From: an uncultured Lachnospiraceae bacterium
Lineage (GTDB): Bacteria > Bacillota > Clostridia > Lachnospirales > Lachnospiraceae
Length of the DNA: 24,550 nucleotides
Assembly: GCA_934394565.1 (NCBI GenBank)
Contig: CAKRQV010000027.1
Span: 1-24,550, forward strand
Direction of reading: 5' to 3'
Shown here: positions 21,648 through 24,550 of the stretch, one piece after another
How positions within the stretch are numbered: the first letter of the stretch is position 1
Layout: every line of letters begins with the position of its first letter
Notes under the pieces: model-generated
Told to the model about the DNA's origin: nothing
Seen by the model: only the letters and a program-made list of their open reading frames with translations
Databases searched by the model: none
Made by a program: the position numbers and the translations under genes

Positions 21648-22549
21648 CGGATACAAGAGTAAATATTGCCGGTGTGGAGCTGAAAAATCCAGTCATGACA
21701 GCGTCGGGTACGTTTGGCTCCGGTATGGAATACAGTGAGTTTGTGGATCTTTCCCTGCTGGGTGGTGTAGTGACCAAGGGTGTGGCCGATGTGCCGTGGC
21801 CGGGTAATCCGACGCCCCGTGTGGCAGAGACGACCGGAGGTATGTTAAATGCGATTGGACTGCAGAATCCGGGCATCGATGTATTCTGTGACAGGGATAT
21901 CCCGTTTTTAAAACAATATGATACAAAGATCATGGTCAATGTCTGTGGTCATTCGACGGAAGAGTATCTGCGGGTTGTGGAACGGCTGGCTGACGAGCCG
22001 GTGGATCTTCTGGAAATTAATATTTCCTGTCCGAATGTCAAAGAGGGTGGTATTGCCTTTGGCCAGGATCCGAAAGCTGTTGAAGCGATCACAAAGGCTG
22101 TGAAGTCTGTGGCAAAGCAGCCGGTTGTCATGAAGCTGAGTCCGAATGTGACGGATATTACGGTGATGGCCAAAGCAGCAGAGGCCGGTGGCGCGGATGC
22201 AGTATCGCTGATCAATACACTGACTGGTATGAAGATTGATATTGAACGTCAGACCTTTGCACTGGCCAATAAGACCGGCGGTATGTCCGGACCGGCGGTG
22301 AAGCCGGTGGCTGTGCGCATGGTGTATCAGGTAGCGCAGGCTGTGCATATCCCGATCATCGGTATGGGCGGTATCGCCACAGCGGAGGATGCTATTGAGT
22401 TTATTCTGGCCGGTGCGACAGCGGTGTCTGTGGGAACGGCGAATTTCTTTAATCCGTATGCAACAAAGGAGATTGCGGAGGGCATTGTTTCCTATATGGA
22501 GCGGCATCATGTGGAGAAGATCACAGAACTGATTGGAGCTGTGAAGTAA
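21644..22549 (+). CDS. pyrD: Dihydroorotate dehydrogenase class 1B, catalytic subunit
   Basis: An FMN enzyme that oxidises dihydroorotate to orotate in the cytosol, working as a heterotetramer with PyrK. 301 residues. The class 1 catalytic Cys is C129 in EINISCPNVKEGG, and a conserved Lys lies in VVTKGV. FMN-phosphate motifs are IGMGGIATAEDA and SVGTANF. The start is GTG 21644, overlapping the pyrK stop as GTGA, with GGAGGTGG upstream. The fixed pyrK-pyrD pair marks class 1B (NAD-linked) rather than the fumarate- or quinone-linked classes. It is the last gene of the pyr operon, which is followed by hairpin E. Confidence 0.97.
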   Translation: MTDTRVNIAGVELKNPVMTASGTFGSGMEYSEFVDLSLLGGVVTKGVADVPWPGNPTPRVAETTGGMLNAIGLQNPGIDVFCDRDIPFLKQYDTKIMVNVCGHSTEEYLRVVERLADEPVDLLEINISCPNVKEGGIAFGQDPKAVEAITKAVKSVAKQPVVMKLSPNVTDITVMAKAAEAGGADAVSLINTLTGMKIDIERQTFALANKTGGMSGPAVKPVAVRMVYQVAQAVHIPIIGMGGIATAEDAIEFILAGATAVSVGTANFFNPYATKEIAEGIVSYMERHHVEKITELIGAVK

Positions 22550-22574
22550 AAAGTATAGAATAAACTTGACGGAC

Positions 22575-22659
22575 GAAAGAAGTGGCAGGGTATGTTCAAC
22601 CTGAAAACGCAAAGCGTTTTTGAGCGTTTTCAGGGCGAACATATCCTGCCACTTCTTTC
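22575..22659. repeat. Giant hairpin E after pyrD
   Basis: The arms 22575-22610 and 22624-22659 are complementary at 33 of 36 positions around a 13-nt loop. It lies between convergent pyrD and trxA. There is no long T-run directly after the stem, so it is not a classical terminator. The inner part (GAAAACGC/GCGTTTTC) shares that 8-nt word with a hairpin in palindrome D. Confidence 0.8.
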
Positions 22660-22676
22660 TGGTTGCCTTGGGATAT

Positions 22677-22705
22677 AAAAGAAAGCTCCGGTGGGGGGTT
22701 CTTTT
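22677..22705 (-). terminator. Terminator of trxA (near-copy of the glnS terminator)
   Basis: AAAAGAA/TTCTTTT arms enclose a CTCC-GGTGG-GG core, with T-rich ends on both strands. A 24-nt stretch matches the hairpin in palindrome A at 22 positions. Confidence 0.65.
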
Positions 22706-22739
22706 ATTACAAATCTAAAAAATTATTTTAGAGGTTGTA

Positions 22740-23048
22740 TCAGCATTTTTCGTTCAGCCAGTCGGTCAGTTCTTCTTTGGATGAGTAGCCGATGGATTTG
22801 TCGATCATTTTACCGTCTTTAAAGAGCATCAGGGTCGGTACGCTGTGGATTTTGGCCGTGATGGAGAGTACCGGGTTGGCATCAACGTCGAGACTGAAAA
22901 AGTCGATATCGGTGCGTTCTTCGGAGAGCTCTTTGAGAATCGGGGCCAGCATTTTACAGGGACCGCACCATGTGGCATTGTAATCGACGAGGGCGAGCTT
23001 GCTGGATTCTACAGCGGACATGTCGTTGTCTTTGATTTCTTTTATCAT
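22740..23048 (-). CDS. trxA: Thioredoxin
   Basis: A 102-residue cytosolic thiol-disulfide reductant. The active site is ATWCGPCKMLAP (WCGPC, classical thioredoxin), the cis-Pro loop is HSVPTLMLFKDG, and the buried Asp region is LALVDYNATW. The usual tryptophan-rich VDFWA strand is VDYNA here. AAGGAGG precedes the ATG on the minus strand. The protein reduces ribonucleotide reductase, peroxiredoxins and similar partners; trxB is not in the window. It is convergent with pyrD and divergent from the 158-residue unknown protein. Codons are C-rich at third positions. Confidence 0.96.
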   Translation of the reverse strand: MIKEIKDNDMSAVESSKLALVDYNATWCGPCKMLAPILKELSEERTDIDFFSLDVDANPVLSITAKIHSVPTLMLFKDGKMIDKSIGYSSKEELTDWLNEKC

Positions 23049-23103
23049 AAGTCATTCCTCCTTGGGATAACAGTAAAAACTATTGATAGGTTTCTGAGTA
23101 AAA

Positions 23104-23130
23104 TGTATACAATTTTTAAGAAGTTGTCAA
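23104..23130 (-). promoter_or_regulatory. Candidate promoter of trxA
   Basis: On the minus strand, TTGACA (23130-23125) with TATACA (23109-23104) at a short 15-bp spacing; TACATT at 17 bp is an alternative -10. The -35 is consensus. Confidence 0.55.
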
Positions 23131-23150
23131 GGGGGATGATGGGGACGGAC

Positions 23151-23202
23151 GGATGACACGGCGGCAGCCCGGAGCAAGGGCAGAGCCTGCCGCTGTGCAT
23201 CC
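23151..23202. other. Stem-loop between divergent trxA and the 158-aa gene
   Basis: About 16-bp imperfect arms (23151-23167 and 23187-23202) enclose GCCC/GGGC. It lies upstream of both divergent genes, so it is not a terminator for either. The word GACGGACG just before it also precedes or opens palindromes A, B and E. Confidence 0.5.
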
Positions 23203-23248
23203 TGATACTGGAAGGTGGGAAGAGGGTGGATTTATAAAGGGAAAAGGG

Positions 23249-23254
23249 TATAAT
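23249..23254 (+). promoter_or_regulatory. Possible -10 of the 158-aa gene
   Basis: A perfect TATAAT lies 27 nt before the start codon. The best -35 at 16 bp is only TGGATT (23227-23232). Confidence 0.4.
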
Positions 23255-23280
23255 GGGGGAAAAGGAATGGAGGCGGAAGG

Positions 23281-23757
23281 ATGAAGAAGGAGAGATCAAA
23301 ATTATTACTGGCGACTTTTGATGGTTCTTTGGAGAAAATAAAGATTAAGCCGGAGAGAGAGTACAGCAGGGTGAAGTGTAAGGTGCGGTACTATGATGAA
23401 AAGGCAGAGGGGGCTGTGGTGAAAGCGGAGATTGTGTTTGATCATGTGGTGGCAATCGCGTTTTTTGTGAATCAGTTTGAGAATACTATCGGTGCGGAGC
23501 TTGGCGGTTTTTATGAGATTTTTGACAGGGGAAAGAAGAAAGAAATGCTGGAAAGGAATTTCGTCAGGAGACGGGAAGGGTATCTGTACCACGGAACCTA
23601 TCAGTACGATCCGGAGGATGACGATGATATGTTGAACTGTTGTGAAAATCTGGAAAAAGCAGAGAAAAAACTGGATCGGTACCATCTGTATCAGATGCAG
23701 ACCGTGGGTGGCATGTATGAATTCCTGGCAAAAGAGTATCAGGTGAAGAAAAAATAG
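23281..23757 (+). CDS. Hypothetical protein (158 aa)
   Basis: No family is recognised. The start ATG has GGAGG/GGAAGG immediately upstream. The product is highly charged, with a basic N-terminus (MKKERSK), alternating strand-like segments up to about residue 80 (YSRVKCKVRYYDE, VVKAEIVFDHVVAIAFFVNQ), an acidic run (YDPEDDDDML) near residue 112, and a Lys-rich helical C-terminus. There is no signal peptide, and no membrane helix beyond one moderately hydrophobic strand. It is probably monocistronic, with a possible promoter at 23249. Third positions follow the G/T-rich pattern of other + strand genes, so it looks native. Confidence 0.78.
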   Translation: MKKERSKLLLATFDGSLEKIKIKPEREYSRVKCKVRYYDEKAEGAVVKAEIVFDHVVAIAFFVNQFENTIGAELGGFYEIFDRGKKKEMLERNFVRRREGYLYHGTYQYDPEDDDDMLNCCENLEKAEKKLDRYHLYQMQTVGGMYEFLAKEYQVKKK

Positions 23758-23841
23758 GGGAAAGTTTTGCTTACAGCACTGTAAAATGTAAACGGCAGTC
23801 TTATGGTGCGGGTGAAAAGAGCGGTGATATACATTCGGCAG

Positions 23842-23870
23842 TTGAACTTGCACTGGGAATACCGTATACT
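23842..23870 (+). promoter_or_regulatory. Sigma-A promoter of the 85-aa gene
   Basis: TTGAAC (23842-23847), a 17-bp spacer and TATACT (23865-23870) lie about 65 nt upstream of the start codon. Confidence 0.7.
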
Positions 23871-23936
23871 GAGAAAAATGTGTTTTGCAGAAAAAATGAG
23901 AAAAACACAGGATATCCAAAGACAGGAGACAGAAAA

Positions 23937-24194
23937 ATGGAAGAATTATACAACCTCATAGAACAGAAAATCAAAGCCAGCGGCTATCCTCGCCCCATAA
24001 ATGGCGCTGACGTCTACAACGACATCTGCGACCAGATCGACGGCAAAGAAAACGGAGCTTACGTCCTCTTATCAAAATTTGACACCGACGTCATTTTCGA
24101 ATACCACATCACTATCCTGGACGACCAGTTCAACCTCGGTCTCCTCACCATGCGCACCCCCGAGGGCGTATACGAAGCCGATTTCGACGCCTGA
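23937..24194 (+). CDS. Hypothetical protein (85 aa), C-rich codons
   Basis: No family is recognised. The ATG at 23937 has AGGAG (23924-23928) 8 nt upstream; a longer in-frame start at 23880 lies next to the promoter -10 and is unlikely. The 85-residue product is acidic, with an amphipathic N-terminal helix (EELYNLIEQKIKASGY) followed by strand-like segments (AYVLLSKFDTDVIFEYHITI) and an acidic C-terminus. It is soluble. Unlike every other + strand gene here, nearly all two-fold codons end in C (Asp almost always GAC), the pattern of the window's minus-strand genes. This suggests recent inversion or transfer. Confidence 0.8.
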   Translation: MEELYNLIEQKIKASGYPRPINGADVYNDICDQIDGKENGAYVLLSKFDTDVIFEYHITILDDQFNLGLLTMRTPEGVYEADFDA

Positions 24195-24213
24195 CCGTTT
24201 ATACCATATGCCA

Positions 24214-24501
24214 CATCCACTGTCAGAAAATCCCAGGCACCTCCGGCCGCTGTCCCTCTCCCCACCGCAGTTTCCTAAAGCGAGGGGTGACTGGTTCTTG
24301 GCGCGCAGACAGCCAGCCGTCAGGGGCAGATGTTGCCTTCTAAGGCAACATCTGAAGTCGCTTTGAGCCGCGTTTTCATCAGAAAACGCAGCGAATGCGA
24401 CTGATCCCCTGTCGGCTGGCTGTCTGCACGCTTAGAACCATCCTCCAAGCGTCGGAAACTGCGGTGGGGAGAGGGTTCGCTCAAGTATTATAGGCATATG
24501 G
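24214..24501. repeat. Giant palindrome D with two internal hairpins (three-way junction)
   Basis: The main arms 24254-24326 and 24406-24475 are complementary in long exact blocks (15 bp at the base, then 7, 7, 14 and 6 bp) separated by one larger internal loop and short mismatches. The 79-nt centre forms two hairpins: 24327-24354 (13-bp perfect arms) and 24355-24402 (AGTCGC/GCGACT enclosing GCGTTTTC/GAAAACGC). An outer pair CCATATGCC (24214-24222) and GGCATATGG (24493-24501) may extend it. No coding frame is convincing in 24195-24550, so this element is essentially all that stretch holds. Confidence 0.8.
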
Positions 24502-24550
24502 AAGCAATTTTAATTCCATACAGAAATACGCTAAAAAACAAAGAAAAAGG

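Noticed and set aside
21908..22642. Minus-strand open frame opposite pyrD (244 codons)
   Set aside because: Antisense shadow of pyrD; composition and lack of motifs do not support a protein. The same applies to 6406-7080, 7056-7586 and 7558-8139 opposite the regulator.
24195..24550. Coding frame across the palindrome D region (continuing to about 24366 on +)
   Set aside because: It runs through inverted-repeat DNA, overlaps the 85-aa gene in another frame, is Ser/Thr/Arg low-complexity and has no ribosome binding site.
1..24550. CRISPR arrays, insertion sequences, prophage or integrase genes
   Set aside because: No regularly spaced direct repeats, transposase, integrase or cas motifs were seen; the only repeats are the long inverted elements and short dyads listed.

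Overview
The window looks like a chromosomal segment of a low-to-mid GC Firmicute, most probably a Lachnospiraceae member (Clostridia). The clues are the cysS-mrnC-rlmB-sigH-like gene order, a class 1B dihydroorotate dehydrogenase (PyrK+PyrD), a type-2 PyrF, a bacterial GlnRS, a DUF5721-like protein, and strong AGGAGG ribosome binding sites with sigma-A promoters. Almost everything is housekeeping. There is no insertion sequence, prophage, CRISPR array or defence island. Most genes lie on the + strand and prefer G/T-ending codons, while the three minus-strand genes prefer C-ending codons, so + appears to be the leading strand.

Layout. 1-107: 3' part of tRNA-Met and its terminator. 112-4226: ispF, cysS, mrnC, a cysteine-rich 54-codon frame that is easily missed (2644-2808), rlmB and a SigH-like sigma factor, tightly packed from cysS to rlmB. 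4260-6255: tRNA-Thr(GGT), then glnS under its own promoter. 6269-6468: a giant imperfect palindrome (element A). 6498-9138: a MocR/PdxR-type regulator, a Cof-type HAD phosphatase and an 86-residue acidic protein, closed by a strong terminator. 9304-11937: a PAS-GGDEF-PAS-GGDEF-EAL cyclic-di-GMP protein with an apparently intact EAL site. 11947-14142: a CIRCE-like operator that doubles as a terminator, then htpG. 14136-14335: giant palindrome B between convergent htpG and a DUF5721-like gene. 15069-17945: citrate synthase, a DegV-family protein and a small membrane protein, each with its own promoter. 18033-18483: a minus-strand cold-shock gene with a leader of about 150 nt. 18577-22549: pyrC-pyrF-pyrK-pyrD. 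22575-23130: giant hairpin E and minus-strand trxA. 23281-24194: two unknown small proteins. 24214-24501: giant three-way-junction palindrome D.

How it fits together. The pyr genes encode dihydroorotase, the two-subunit NAD-linked dihydroorotate dehydrogenase and OMP decarboxylase, with a terminator-like stem between pyrF and pyrK. The first cluster combines isoprenoid synthesis, Cys-tRNA charging, rRNA maturation/modification and a sigma factor. HtpG is probably heat-regulated through HrcA if the CIRCE-like site is functional.

The least explained content is intergenic. At least four very long imperfect inverted repeats (A, B, D, E) follow genes. A and B share an internal sequence and D folds as a giant stem capped by two hairpins. 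They may be an undescribed family of structured repeats or RNAs. Other points worth checking are the Cys-rich small frame, the CxxCxxC tail on IspF, the CIRCE/terminator overlap, and an apparent strand-composition flip near 23.9 kb. All calls come from reading the sequence. No search or folding program was run.
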